From: Psychrobacter pacificensis
GTDB taxonomy: Bacteria; Pseudomonadota; Gammaproteobacteria; Pseudomonadales; Moraxellaceae
NCBI RefSeq assembly: GCF_900101915.1
Contig: NZ_FNAL01000012.1
Coordinates: 1-64,000 of the forward strand
Length of the DNA stretch: 64,000 nucleotides
Direction of reading: 5' to 3'
The translations under genes were made by a program, and so were the position numbers. The notes under the pieces are model-generated. The model worked only from the letters and a program-made list of their open reading frames with translations, was not told where the DNA came from and did not search any database. Each line of letters begins with the position of its first letter. Position 1 is the stretch's first letter. This document shows positions 21,244 to 29,053 of the stretch, piece by piece.

Positions 21244-21337
21244 TTTATTAAAAGAATAGCAAAATACTAATTGTTTAATGACAAACATGCATAAACGTTT
21301 TTATAACCGCTATGCTGCTTTTATTGGTTTTTTGCAT

Positions 21338-22000
21338 TTATTTATAATAAGCATTTTCTGTGCGCGTATGGTCGGTATCATCAACCACTTGCGTCAGCTC
21401 TGGTATTTGCTGCTTAAGCTGTACTTCAACGCCTTGACGCAGTGTCATATCAACAGCTGAACAGCCTTGGCAACCACCGCCAAATTTCAAGACGGCGGTC
21501 AGGCCAATACCTTCTTCTTCAATCAATTCAAGCAACTGTACATCGCCACCATGTGCTGCCAAGCCAGGGTTAATCTCTGACTGCAAGACATAGTTAATAC
21601 GCTCTTCGACGCTCGCGTCAGCACCTACTTTGGGTACTTTAGAGTTTGGCGCGCGGAAGGTCAGCTGACCACCAAAACGATCTTTATTGTAATCGATAAC
21701 CGCATCTTCTAGATAAGGCACCGAGGCCGCTTCGATAAAGGCTGAAAAATCATCATAGGTCAAACACAAATCAGCGCTGTCTTCTTCGCCTGGTTGGTTG
21801 TAAGCCATGCAGCACTCTGCGCGCGGCGTGCCTGGATGCTCAACGAAGATACGCACACCGATACCATCAGTATCTTGCTTGGCTAACAAGTCTGCCAAAT
21901 AGCCTTGAGCAGACTCAGTGATGGTGATATTGCTTTTTGCTTCAACTTGCTCAGTATCTAATGCTGACTCATAGTCAGCGGCTTGATTTTGCTCACTCAT
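21338..22000 (-). CDS. nfuA: Fe-S biogenesis protein NfuA
   Basis: Iron-sulfur carrier that delivers 4Fe-4S clusters to target enzymes. 220 aa from the ATG at 22000 (AGGAAACATT upstream). The N-terminal A-type-like domain (about residues 20-115) is followed by a C-terminal Nfu domain with [15 protein letters not shown] and the cluster-binding CxxC in [18 protein letters not shown] (C177, C180). The alternative start eight codons upstream lacks support. Its 613-nt upstream spacer contains a 16-bp palindrome. Regulation by an IscR-type repressor is possible but not demonstrated from sequence. Confidence 0.95.
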   Translation of the reverse strand: MSEQNQAADYESALDTEQVEAKSNITITESAQGYLADLLAKQDTDGIGVRIFVEHPGTPRAECCMAYNQPGEEDSADLCLTYDDFSAFIEAASVPYLEDAVIDYNKDRFGGQLTFRAPNSKVPKVGADASVEERINYVLQSEINPGLAAHGGDVQLLELIEEEGIGLTAVLKFGGGCQGCSAVDMTLRQGVEVQLKQQIPELTQVVDDTDHTRTENAYYK

Positions 22001-22613
22001 AATGTTTCCTATGCATTGTGACACAAGCGCAATATCTATTATGGCGACCGTGTCGTGAATTTGAATTTTTCAAAATTTTTATGGCTTATATCAGTTTGCA
22101 AGCCATCAGTGCTTGAGGTTTATTATTGTAATGCACTGGCAGCAATAGTCATAAAATTTAATCCGTCTATAATGGCCATTATACCTGAAACAAGGAGTAA
22201 TTCCGACCGCGCTACTGTGAATTGAACCGTGACCGCTGCAAATGGTTGTCATTGGTTTTTTCAATGGCACTACAAGTCAGTAGATTAGGCATTGTTTATA
22301 TAATGACTGATAAGCTACCCTCTATATAAAGACAGCTGCATTATTTATCAAGTATCCTAGGTAGCTTTAAAATCATAAGAGATTTATGCTAATTAACGCC
22401 ATGCACTTATCAAACCGTATACGTTCTATCACTAATCGGATTAAACACAAATGAAAACACTAGCTGTTTTCATTAATGACACTAGATTTACAATAACGGA
22501 TTGTGATGATTAGGATTTTCGTAAGAAATTTAGCAATAGCTTTTCTGTATAAGACTGTTGTTACTGAAAGTTCTATTCATAAATAATAAATAAACAAAAG
22601 TAGATATTTATAA
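22001..22613. other. Large spacer upstream of nfuA
   Basis: About 613 nt with no convincing gene, between divergent nfuA and a small membrane protein. It contains the exact 16-bp palindrome TATAATGGCCATTATA at 22168-22183, which carries a TATAAT hexamer on both strands. The region to its right, 22300-22613, becomes markedly A/T-rich. Confidence 0.5.
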
Positions 22614-22925
22614 ATGGAATATACAATGGTAACGTTAATATTGAGCATCTTTGTTATTCTAATAATCACTATGATAATCGCTAGTAATTATTACTTCACC
22701 TTAACCAAAAAAATAATGAAACGTTACGACAAAGCACCTTATCTACTCATCCTGTTTTACAATCCCTCATACCATATAACCTTTTACGCAGATTATAAAA
22801 ATGATTTAAATCCTAAAGAAATAAATGCGTTTAAGTACTATTTTATACTTTACATAGTTACCATTGTTTTGTTTATAGCGCTGTTAATCATAGGCAATAC
22901 CCTTATATATCTGAATAAAAACTAA
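22614..22925 (+). CDS. Small two-helix membrane protein, unknown
   Basis: 103-aa hypothetical protein that I do not recognise. It has an N-terminal hydrophobic helix (about residues 6-24, TLILSIFVILIITMIIAS), a basic/polar central part with several tyrosines and KNDLNPKEINAF, and a second hydrophobic helix (about 75-97). This is consistent with an inner membrane protein with both helices spanning. Composition is strongly AT-rich (I, K, N, Y rich), unlike its neighbours, and there is no strong ribosome site. It ends 111 nt before nadM. An internal ATG (22626) is an alternative start. It could be a recently acquired or lineage-specific gene, or a spurious frame. Confidence 0.5.
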   Translation: MEYTMVTLILSIFVILIITMIIASNYYFTLTKKIMKRYDKAPYLLILFYNPSYHITFYADYKNDLNPKEINAFKYYFILYIVTIVLFIALLIIGNTLIYLNKN

Positions 22926-23036
22926 GTGTCGCCTTTGACAAAACATCTTTCTACTTGTCAGAAAGTCACAGGCTGTGTCAGTATTAGCGTCATTAATTTT
23001 TTATCAGTAAAAATAAATTGTAGGAAATTGGCGTCT

Positions 23037-24104
23037 ATGAGTGAATTATCAGAGCAAGCTTCAGATAAGCAAAACCCCGAGCAAAAAAACAGTACACACT
23101 ACCGTTATTTGGTTTTTATCGGGCGTTTCCAGCCGTTTCATTGTGGGCACAAGGCAGTCATTGACGAAGCGCTCAAACGCTCTGATGAAGTGATTATGCT
23201 GATTGGTTCGGCCAATCTACCACGCAGCTTACGTAATCCATTTAGCGTCGCTGAACGCGCTGCAATGATCAAGGGCGCTTACTCAGCAGAAGACGCCGCT
23301 CGTATCCATTGCGTCGGTCTAGACGATGCGCTCTACAATGACACGCGCTGGCTACAATACGTCCAAGCAGGCGTGAAATCGGTCACGGGTGATTTGCAAA
23401 CGGATATTGGCTTGATTGGTCACTCAAAAGACAGCTCATCATATTACTTATCGCTGTTCCCTAACTGGGCATCGGTGTCAGTACCCAATTATCATAATCT
23501 ATCAGCCACGCCTATTCGCGACAGCTATCTGATGGGCGCTACGCCAACGCCTGAGCGCACGCCTGAGTCAACGCGCAGCGTCCTCGATGCATTCAAAAAA
23601 ACGGACGACTATCATCAACTGCATGAAGAAGCGGACTTTATTGATAAATACAAAAGACAGTGGCAATCTGCCCCCTATCCACCAACCTTCATGACGGCTG
23701 ATGCGTTGATTGTACAATCTGGGCACATCTTACTAGTCGAGCGACGTAGTATGCCAGGACGCGGATTGTGGGCATTACCGGGTGGTTTTTTAAACCCAAA
23801 AGAGACGCTATTTGACGCTTGTATTCGCGAGCTGCGTGAAGAGACACGCCTGAAAGTGCCTGAGCCCGTATTGCGCGGTTCTTGCCACAGTCAGCATACC
23901 TTTGATGACCCGTATCGTTCAGCACGCGGACGCACCATTACCCAAGCCTTTTACTTCCAGCTCAAAAACGACCCAAAAGGGTTGCCAAAAGTCAAAGGCG
24001 GTGATGACGCAACCAAGGCTTTTTGGCTGCCACTGGCAGAGCTTGATGCCAAAATGATGTTTGAAGATCATTATGCGATTATTACCAAAATGGTTGGCTT
24101 ATAG
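23037..24104 (+). CDS. nadM: Bifunctional NMN adenylyltransferase / Nudix hydrolase
   Basis: Two-domain enzyme: NadM-type nicotinamide mononucleotide adenylyltransferase (NMN to NAD) fused to a Nudix ADP-ribose pyrophosphatase. 355 aa from the ATG at 23037, chosen over an upstream GTG because TAGGAAAT precedes it and the conserved domain starts soon after. Domain 1: VFIGRFQPFHCGH (residues 27-38) and LSATPIRD (155-162), the nucleotidyltransferase HxGH and ISxTxxR motifs. Domain 2: Nudix box beginning GFLNPKE (250-256) with RELREE (264-269); the usual Gly after EE-x is Arg 271. First gene of a nicotinamide salvage cluster with nadV. Confidence 0.93.
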   Translation: MSELSEQASDKQNPEQKNSTHYRYLVFIGRFQPFHCGHKAVIDEALKRSDEVIMLIGSANLPRSLRNPFSVAERAAMIKGAYSAEDAARIHCVGLDDALYNDTRWLQYVQAGVKSVTGDLQTDIGLIGHSKDSSSYYLSLFPNWASVSVPNYHNLSATPIRDSYLMGATPTPERTPESTRSVLDAFKKTDDYHQLHEEADFIDKYKRQWQSAPYPPTFMTADALIVQSGHILLVERRSMPGRGLWALPGGFLNPKETLFDACIRELREETRLKVPEPVLRGSCHSQHTFDDPYRSARGRTITQAFYFQLKNDPKGLPKVKGGDDATKAFWLPLAELDAKMMFEDHYAIITKMVGL

Positions 24105-24183
24105 TTTTTTAACAAATGATTACGTAAGCGATAGCTGTCTCAATCATTAATAAAAACCTCACTATTTACTTTGTTATTTTTAT

Positions 24184-24258
24184 ACCAGTGCCGATAGACG
24201 GCACTCAACCGCCGCCACTGTTCTTTCAAGGCAGCTGCGGCAGCTCAAAGCAGAGGAG
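24184..24258 (+). promoter_or_regulatory. Structured 5' leader of nadV
   Basis: AGTGCCG (24187-24193) pairs exactly with CGGCACT (24199-24205) around ATAGA. GCCGC (24211-24215) can pair with GCGGC (24237-24241) across a self-complementary GCAGCTGC. No U-run follows, and the nadV ribosome site begins immediately after. The segment is much more GC-rich than the rest of the 161-nt spacer. A cis-acting RNA or repressor site is possible; I do not recognise a known riboswitch class. Confidence 0.4.
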
Positions 24259-24265
24259 TTCTGTG

Positions 24266-25663
24266 ATGTACACCAGTAATCTAAACAATTTAATCTTAAA
24301 TAGTGACAGCTATAAAACCTCACATTGGGTGCAATATCCAAGTGGTAGTGAGTATCTGTCCAGCTACATTGAAGCACGCAAAGGCGACTATGATGTGGTG
24401 TTCTTTGGTCTGCAGGCCTTTATCAAAGAGTACCTAAGCACTCCTATCACGCATCAAGATATCGACGAAGCCGAAAAAGTGATTAAAGCGCATGGCTTAA
24501 CCTTTAATCGTGCGGGCTGGGAGCACTTGATTGAAAAACACAACGGCTATTTGCCACTGCGTATTCAAGCCGTTCCTGAGGGCAGCATCGCTCCGGCATC
24601 AAATGTAGTCTGCCAAGTTATCAACACTGATCCTGAGTTTTATTGGCTACCAAGTTATATCGAAACAGCGCTATTACGCGCGATTTGGTATCCGTCAACG
24701 GTCGCTAGTGTCTCTCGCTATTGCAAAGAGATTATCCGCCAAGCGCTAGAAAAATCAGCGGACAATACAGAGTCGCTACCTTTTCGCTTACATGACTTTG
24801 GCGCGCGCGGTGCGTCGAGTCAGGAGACGGTTGCCCTTGGCAGCTTGGCGCATTTGGTCAACTTTGCTGGTACCGATTCAATGACAGCACTTATTGCAGC
24901 CAGTCGCTGGTATCAGATGGGTGATGACATGCCTGCGTTCTCTATCCCAGCGGCCGAACACAGCACAATGACGGCTTGGGGACGTGATGGAGAAACCGCT
25001 GCTTTTCACAATATGATTGAGCAGTTTGGCGGCACAGACAAAGCGTTTTCGGTGGTATCAGACAGTTACGACCTATGGAACGCGATCGATAATATCTGGG
25101 GCGACGCCTTAAAAGACGACATCAAAAACATGGGCGGTACCTTGGTCATTCGACCAGACAGTGGCGAGCCGACTAAAGTGGTTCGTGAGGCTTTAGAGCG
25201 TTTGGCGGTGAAGTTTGGTACAACTGTCAATAGCAAAGGCTATAAAGTGCTGCCTAATTATGTGCGCATCATTCAAGGTGATGGCATCAGCGCACAAAGC
25301 TTAAGCAAAATTATTGATGTGGTGTTAAAAGCAGGGTTTAGCATAGAAAATGTGACCTTCGGTATGGGCGGTGGTTTATTGCAACGAGTCAACCGTGACA
25401 CCATGAGCTGGGCGATGAAATCGAGCGCTATCTGTATCGATGGCACATGGAAAGATATTTATAAAGACCCTATCACCAGCCGCTCAAAACGATCGAAAAA
25501 AGGACGATTGGCACTGGTACAAGATGGCAATGGTCAGATCAAAACCATAAAAGAGCAGGCATTGGGTGCACCATCAGACAACCTATTACGCGATGTCTAT
25601 GTTGATGGTCAATTATTGATTGAGGACAGCCTTACAACTATTAGGGAGCGTGCAGGATGGTAG
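24266..25663 (+). CDS. nadV: Nicotinamide phosphoribosyltransferase
   Basis: NAMPT-type enzyme converting nicotinamide and PRPP to NMN, which the preceding NadM turns into NAD. 465 aa from the ATG at 24266; an excellent AGAGGAG lies 7 nt before it, so an upstream in-frame ATG at 24188 is rejected. Motifs: LNSDSYKTSHWVQYPSG at the N-terminus, HDFGARGASSQE, AAEHSTMTAWG, VIRPDSGEPTKVV, and the glycine-rich GMGGGLLQRVNRDT near the C-terminus, all typical of NAMPT/PBEF. Its last codons overlap the next gene by 7 nt, indicating translational coupling. Confidence 0.94.
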   Translation: MYTSNLNNLILNSDSYKTSHWVQYPSGSEYLSSYIEARKGDYDVVFFGLQAFIKEYLSTPITHQDIDEAEKVIKAHGLTFNRAGWEHLIEKHNGYLPLRIQAVPEGSIAPASNVVCQVINTDPEFYWLPSYIETALLRAIWYPSTVASVSRYCKEIIRQALEKSADNTESLPFRLHDFGARGASSQETVALGSLAHLVNFAGTDSMTALIAASRWYQMGDDMPAFSIPAAEHSTMTAWGRDGETAAFHNMIEQFGGTDKAFSVVSDSYDLWNAIDNIWGDALKDDIKNMGGTLVIRPDSGEPTKVVREALERLAVKFGTTVNSKGYKVLPNYVRIIQGDGISAQSLSKIIDVVLKAGFSIENVTFGMGGGLLQRVNRDTMSWAMKSSAICIDGTWKDIYKDPITSRSKRSKKGRLALVQDGNGQIKTIKEQALGAPSDNLLRDVYVDGQLLIEDSLTTIRERAGW

Positions 25664-26523
25664 ACACCAACAAACTAACATCTATCGCAAAAGATGTATT
25701 ATTTGCGCCTGTTTATCTTTATCAAGGACGCAAAATCAAGCGTGAAACCGTTCGTTTGCCGGAGCCAAACGGCGAAAGACATGGTATGGTTGAGCTATCA
25801 AAAGCAGATGATGGACTGTCATCTAAAAGCCAAGAGACGCTCAATTTGATGATCGTGGGCGACTCAGCAGCAGCAGGTGTTGGCAGTCAGACTCAGCAAG
25901 AAGCGCTGGTTGGTAAGCTGATTCCGATATTGGAACAGAATGCCGTTATTCGATCGAACTTTGCACAGCTCAATTGGTCATTACAAGCGACGACTGGTCA
26001 TACTAGCTTTGATATTTTGCGCAGATTATATGTCCTCCCTACTCCTGACCAACCTATCGATGTGATGTTGCTGAGCGTTGGGGTCAACGATACGACGTCC
26101 AATGTGGCAGTCCACAAATGGCAACAGCAGATCGAAGACATCATCCATATTGCACAGCGCAAGTTTGGTGTCCGCGAATTGATTTTTTTGAGCTTACCAC
26201 CGATGGCGCAGATGCCTGCGATTCCCTCCCCACTCAATAATTTTGTTGGGGCAAAGGCCTCAATACTTGATGAGATATTGCAAAAAGTCTGCGCTGCTCA
26301 TGACGGTGTCAACTATATGGCAACTGACTTTGCACGCATGATAAAAGAGCATGGCAATGGTCAGCCTATTGATATTGCCGTGATGTTCGCCAGTGATGGC
26401 TTTCATCCTAGCAGCCTAATGTACGGTTATTGGACACAGCAAATTGTAGAAAACATTACGCAGTTATTGGCTCCATCTGCCATTCAGGCTGATGACCAAA
26501 CACACTCAAGTGTTAGTGCCTAA
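25657..26523 (+). CDS. SGNH/GDSL-family hydrolase
   Basis: 288-aa SGNH-fold esterase/lipase-like protein. Block I is MIVGDSAAAGVGS (catalytic Ser, about residue 69), block II glycine in ATTGHTSFD, block III LSVGVNDTTS (Asn), and block V SDGFHPS (Asp and His). No clear signal peptide is visible, so it is probably cytosolic or peripheral. The ATG overlaps the nadV stop (ATGGTAG), so it is translated with the NAD salvage operon. Whether it acts on a nucleotide or cofactor derivative or is simply a lipase is unknown. A terminator follows. Confidence 0.85.
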   Translation: MVDTNKLTSIAKDVLFAPVYLYQGRKIKRETVRLPEPNGERHGMVELSKADDGLSSKSQETLNLMIVGDSAAAGVGSQTQQEALVGKLIPILEQNAVIRSNFAQLNWSLQATTGHTSFDILRRLYVLPTPDQPIDVMLLSVGVNDTTSNVAVHKWQQQIEDIIHIAQRKFGVRELIFLSLPPMAQMPAIPSPLNNFVGAKASILDEILQKVCAAHDGVNYMATDFARMIKEHGNGQPIDIAVMFASDGFHPSSLMYGYWTQQIVENITQLLAPSAIQADDQTHSSVSA

Positions 26524-26545
26524 AAACACATGTGTTTAAAAACAA

Positions 26546-26578
26546 AAAAAACCGCTGAATCATCAGCGGTTTTTTATT
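26546..26578 (+). terminator. Terminator between SGNH hydrolase and rpmE2
   Basis: AACCGCTGA pairs with TCAGCGGTT around ATCA, flanked by A and T runs, so it serves both convergent transcripts. Confidence 0.92.
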
Positions 26579-26612
26579 ACTTAGCAAAACACATTTACAC
26601 CATAGGTATAAA

Positions 26613-26891
26613 TTATTCAGCAGCGTCAGCAGCTTTCTTGCTACGGCCACCAAATGCACCAAAGCGTTTGTTGAAGCTTGCAACACGGCCTTCAGTAGAG
26701 GTTTTACGTTGCTCACCAGTATAGAATGGATGCGACGCACTTGAGATATCAAGTGGGTAGTATGGGTATTCTTTACCTTCGTATTCGCGAGTCGCTTTAG
26801 TCTGAGCCGTTGAACGAGTCAGAAAGAACACGTCAGCGTTTGTATCATGGAACAAAACTTCTTGGTAATCAGGATGGATATCTTTACGCAT
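26613..26891 (-). CDS. rpmE2: Ribosomal protein bL31, zinc-independent type B
   Basis: 92-aa 50S subunit protein of the type B (RpmE2/YkgM) class. It starts [16 protein letters not shown] and contains [20 protein letters not shown], with no cysteines, so it lacks the CxxC zinc-binding ligands of type A bL31. In many bacteria this form is derepressed under zinc limitation by Zur; I looked for a Zur-type AT-rich inverted repeat upstream and did not find a convincing one. An AGAGAG ribosome site precedes the start. The tail is K/A-rich. Monocistronic. Confidence 0.95.
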   Translation of the reverse strand: MRKDIHPDYQEVLFHDTNADVFFLTRSTAQTKATREYEGKEYPYYPLDISSASHPFYTGEQRKTSTEGRVASFNKRFGAFGGRSKKAADAAE

Positions 26892-27390
26892 AATAAACTC
26901 TCTAGGTCCGATGTATGTATGGCAATTTGCGTCAACATCATGAGCGATGTCTCAAGCAAACGAAAACATACGTAACTGAGGCACTAAGGACATTATAAGT
27001 ATGGCAACTGCGTCACTGGCTTATTCCAGCACAAAGCACCACTCTTCTGCTCACTTAGCCTTTCCCCAGCGGGAAAATTAAACCGCGATTTTAACGGTTT
27101 TTGTCACCCAACGCAAGCCGCAGTTGTGATAGAGATATGTGATAAGTTGTCACCAATACACAAATAGTGTTGAGATGTACGAGTTAACCCAGTACAATAC
27201 TTTGGTTAGTTTAATTAATCAATTATATAGATATCTGTAGTTAAGCTAACGAGCTTTAGCTTTTCTTTGCCATTTATCTATTATCTATCGAACATTTATG
27301 CGATATGGCTAGTCAGTTTTCTTCAAAAAATATCGCACTCTTTGTTCATCGGTAAGCACAACTTCCCTAACACTAAATAAGGACTATTCA
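26892..27390. other. rpmE2-yceI divergent spacer
   Basis: 499 nt with no gene seen. It should contain the promoters of rpmE2 (minus) and the YceI gene (plus). No strong hairpin or operator recognised. Confidence 0.4.
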
Positions 27391-27996
27391 ATGATAAACA
27401 CTACCATCAAAACCACTACTAAGGCACTATTAATCAGCTCAGCACTTGCTATCACGACTATGGCAAGCGCTGCTCTACCAACTCAGTGGCAACTAGATAA
27501 TTCACATACTCGTGTCGGTTTCTCTGTTGAGCATATGGGATTTTCTACGGTTATGGGGCACTTTAGTGATGTCGACGGCACTGTACAGTTCGATCTAAAA
27601 AACCCAAATCAAACTCAATTTAACTTTGTTGTAGATACAGACAGTATTGATACTGGTTGGGAAGCCCGTGACAAGCATCTGAAAACCGACGAGTTTTTCA
27701 ATGTTGAGAAGTACCCTACCATGAGCTTTAAATCCACTCAGGTTAACTTTATCAATCCACAACAAGCAAAAGTCACTGGCGACTTTACTTTACTTGGTCA
27801 AACCAAACCATTAACACTTAACCTAACGCTAAAGAAAATCGATAACAGTCCTTTGACCAAAGAACCTGTGGTTGGCTTCCGTGCAACAGGTAATATCGAT
27901 CGTACAGCGTATGGCATGGACGCTTACTCACAAGGCATCACCACCAACGTCCCTATTCAGATAGATGGTGAGTTGGTAGAAAAGAAGTCAAAATAA
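27391..27996 (+). CDS. YceI family periplasmic protein
   Basis: 201-aa secreted lipocalin-like YceI protein; relatives bind polyisoprenoid lipids in the periplasm. The signal peptide is clear: basic start MINTTIKTTTKALL, hydrophobic core, and cleavage after MASA (about residue 27). The mature part shows WQLDNSHTRVGFSVEHMG, SVEHMGFSTVMGHFSDVDG, GWEARDKHLKTDEFFN and the FRATGNIDRTAYGMDAYS motif. AAGGACTATTCA precedes the start. Monocistronic, ending in a bidirectional terminator. YceI members are often stress or base-inducible; the specific role here is not determinable. Confidence 0.93.
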   Translation: MINTTIKTTTKALLISSALAITTMASAALPTQWQLDNSHTRVGFSVEHMGFSTVMGHFSDVDGTVQFDLKNPNQTQFNFVVDTDSIDTGWEARDKHLKTDEFFNVEKYPTMSFKSTQVNFINPQQAKVTGDFTLLGQTKPLTLNLTLKKIDNSPLTKEPVVGFRATGNIDRTAYGMDAYSQGITTNVPIQIDGELVEKKSK

Positions 27997-28029
27997 GTCT
28001 TGTTAGCTTCTAGCATTTACTACTAGCCA

Positions 28030-28064
28030 TAAAAAAGCAGCCTCTATGATAGGGCTGCTTTTTT
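28030..28064 (+). terminator. Terminator after yceI-like gene
   Basis: AAAAAGCAGCC and GGGCTGCTTTTTT form a stem around TCTATGATA. It can also serve the convergent lipoprotein gene. Confidence 0.9.
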
Positions 28065-28104
28065 GTCTTAAGCTACTTTTACCTTAAGATAATATCATGA
28101 CACC

Positions 28105-28539
28105 TTATTTGGTTGGAATAACATGCCAAACGTCAAATTTGTTATCGCCGTCTTTGTCACCCATCTTTGTATCATTAGCATAGAAGTATAATGGTTTACC
28201 ATTCATCGCCCATTGATACTTACCATCTTCACGCTTGAACGCCGCAAACTGGCCAGAAGCTTTAGCATTGCTTGGTGCTTGGAAGATTGGCCACACAACT
28301 TGACACGCTGTGCCGCAATCTGACTTATTCATTGAATCTTTGTCATAGGTATAAAGCGTCATGTAATTGGTTGCATCAACCAACACGCCATTTTTGCTAG
28401 CGACAGGGGCAGTGTTGTTATTGGTCGCTTGGACTTCGTGCGTGCCTGACATATCATTTCCAACAACACTTTTTATGGTCGTACAGCCTGTCAATGCTAA
28501 TACGCCAGTTAGTGCAGATAACATCATGATATTTTTCAT
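28105..28539 (-). CDS. Secreted-repeat lipoprotein (COG4315 / Lipoprotein_15)
   Basis: 144-aa predicted lipoprotein. The start at 28539 is supported by AAGGAATTTGCT just upstream; a longer frame to 28686 lacks a ribosome site and adds an implausible leader. Signal peptide MKNIMMLSALTGVLALTGC with the lipobox Cys at residue 19. The mature part carries the characteristic repeats LVDATNYMTLYTYDKD...DCGTACQVVWPIF and YQWAMNGKPLYFYANDTKMGD (one W-P and one PLY-Y motif). Family members are small periplasmic or outer membrane proteins of unknown activity. Monocistronic. Confidence 0.87.
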   Translation of the reverse strand: MKNIMMLSALTGVLALTGCTTIKSVVGNDMSGTHEVQATNNNTAPVASKNGVLVDATNYMTLYTYDKDSMNKSDCGTACQVVWPIFQAPSNAKASGQFAAFKREDGKYQWAMNGKPLYFYANDTKMGDKDGDNKFDVWHVIPTK

Positions 28540-29053
28540 AGCAAATTCCTTGTCATTTTGATAATTGTAATAGTAAATTTTATGAGCCATTTTTATTTTA
28601 TGATGTGAAAGTGATAAAAACAAAGCTTTAACTTTACTTGAGCAAAATGAATATAACACACAGTTTTTAGCGATAATGGCCATCAATATACAAACTTACA
28701 AAAGTGGCTGAATCTTACAAAATGCTTAAACACAGGCCTTTTTGGCTACAGAAAACTGACCTTATCCCCATTCTCCAGATGTTGCACTCGACTTCGCCTA
28801 TTAGAAACTGCCCAAGGCCACCTCACCTCGTTGACAAAACTCATGCATCTACTTACGTATTTGTCATCATATTGTCTGTAGTTCTTCGTAAAATGAACTT
28901 ATAGAAATGAAGTATTACTACACAATAGAAAATACCTCTGTTGTGGCTTATAAATAAATATTGAACTTAGCGACCTTCGCACGCATATCAATAGTTACAA
29001 GACATTTAACGATGATACCAGCATGGCCTGATGCAAATGCTACTAAGGATATA
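28540..29053. other. Spacer between lipoprotein and FAD oxidoreductase
   Basis: 514 nt with no gene I can support. A segment around 28704-28904 is open on both strands (about 66 codons from an ATG on plus; 50 codons without a start on minus, 28749-28898) and more GC-balanced than its flanks. It could be a decayed coding remnant, but no family is recognisable. Confidence 0.35.

Noticed and set aside
26892-27000. Zur box before rpmE2
   Set aside because: No AT-rich inverted repeat of the expected shape could be seen, although zinc-free L31 genes are often Zur-regulated.
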